In this document: one piece after another, positions 5,366 through 5,674 of the stretch | Position numbering within the stretch: the first letter of the stretch is position 1 | Layout: each line of letters starts with the position of its first letter | Source of the DNA: Candidatus Omnitrophota bacterium | GTDB taxonomy: Bacteria; Omnitrophota; Gorgyraeia; Zapsychrales; Zapsychraceae | Direction: 5' to 3' | Assembly: GCA_030634235.1 (NCBI GenBank) | Contig: DAOWBD010000071.1 | Coordinates: forward strand, 1 to 5,674 | DNA length: 5,674 nucleotides | Program-made: the position numbers and the translations under genes | Notes under the pieces: model-generated | Seen by the model: only the letters and a program-made list of their open reading frames with translations | What the model was told of the DNA's origin: nothing | Database searches by the model: none

Positions 5366-5674
5366 ATGAAAATTTTTATCGGGGCAGATCATCGCGGGAT
5401 TGGCTTTAAAAAAAAGATCACGCAGATATTAGAAAAGCAAGGAGCGAATGTTGTCGATCTCGGGGCGTATGATCCTGCCAAGAGTTGCGATTATCCTCGA
5501 GTTGCTTATAAAGTGGCCAGCGAGGTAGCAAAGTCGCGTGATGGCCGGGGTATTCTTGTATGCATGTCTGGGATAGGCCAGGCGATCGCCGCCAATAAAG
5601 TGCGTGGGGCCTATGCGGCTTTATGTTACAATACCGAATCAGCGGAGCTCTCGCGCAGGCATAATAATGCGAAT
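5366..5674 (+). CDS. rpiB: Ribose-5-phosphate isomerase B (RpiB), 3'-truncated by window end
   Basis: Interconverts ribose 5-phosphate and ribulose 5-phosphate in the non-oxidative pentose phosphate pathway, supplying the precursor of PRPP. The first 103 codons are open to the window edge; the family is about 145-150 residues, so roughly the last third is missing. The N-terminus MKIFIGADHRG (1-11) is typical and carries D8 and H9. DYP is at 42-44, C66 aligns with the catalytic base of E. coli RpiB, AANK is at 75-78, and SRRHNNAN at 96-103 includes H99, equivalent to the E. coli ring-opening histidine. The active-site loop CMSGIGQAIAANK (66-78) differs from the common CGTGIGxSIAANK: Met and Ser replace Gly and Thr after the cysteine, and Gln-Ala replaces the usual hydrophobic-Ser. 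The gene follows the TsaC-phosphatase fusion by 14 bases, the same order as ywlC-ywlE-ywlF in B. subtilis. Related sugar isomerases such as LacA/LacB share the fold but are less likely here. Confidence 0.9.
   Translation, partial: MKIFIGADHRGIGFKKKITQILEKQGANVVDLGAYDPAKSCDYPRVAYKVASEVAKSRDGRGILVCMSGIGQAIAANKVRGAYAALCYNTESAELSRRHNNAN

Overview
The window is a dense run of seven genes, all on the + strand, with no gene-free stretch longer than 35 bases. Its core is de novo purine biosynthesis. The order is: a LOG-family nucleotide phosphoribohydrolase-like protein (1-666), purQ (667-1479), purM (1476-2474), purD (2471-3769), purE (3805-4290), a fused TsaC/Sua5-type threonylcarbamoyl-AMP synthase plus low-molecular-weight protein phosphatase (4287-5351), and the first 103 codons of rpiB (5366-5674, cut by the window edge). 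No RNA genes, mobile elements, CRISPR arrays or convincing Rho-independent terminators were seen, and no promoter is visible because the window opens on a start codon.

The genes are packed as one probable operon. LOG and purQ abut (TAA then ATG). purQ/purM and purM/purD overlap by the four bases ATGA. purE and the fusion gene overlap by TTGA, so the fusion gene uses a TTG start. Only purD/purE (35 nt) and fusion/rpiB (14 nt) have gaps. Both gaps hold a strong Shine-Dalgarno motif, and each motif lies inside a tiny ATG-started mini-ORF.

Functionally, PurD (step 2), PurQ (glutaminase for step 4), PurM (step 5) and PurE (step 6) cover the early and middle part of the route from PRPP to IMP. PurF, PurN/T, PurS/PurL, PurK, PurC, PurB and PurH are not in the window. 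The tail (TsaC-like, phosphatase, RpiB) has the same order as Bacillus subtilis ywlC-ywlE-ywlF, but here the first two are one polypeptide and the Sua5 C-terminal domain is missing. LOG enzymes release ribose 5-phosphate from nucleotides and RpiB interconverts ribose and ribulose 5-phosphate, so pentose-phosphate chemistry flanks the purine genes.

The organism is a bacterium of roughly 50% GC by eye, with ATG and TTG starts and ordinary Shine-Dalgarno sites. The long PurQ, the LOG-pur linkage and the gene fusion suggest a little-studied Gram-negative lineage; Omnitrophota or a relative is a guess I cannot test here. This is mainly a housekeeping region. The points of most interest are the domain fusion, a PurE with an altered HLPG loop and no neighbouring PurK, an unusual RpiB active-site loop, and possible RNA structures at the purD/purE junction and inside purM.
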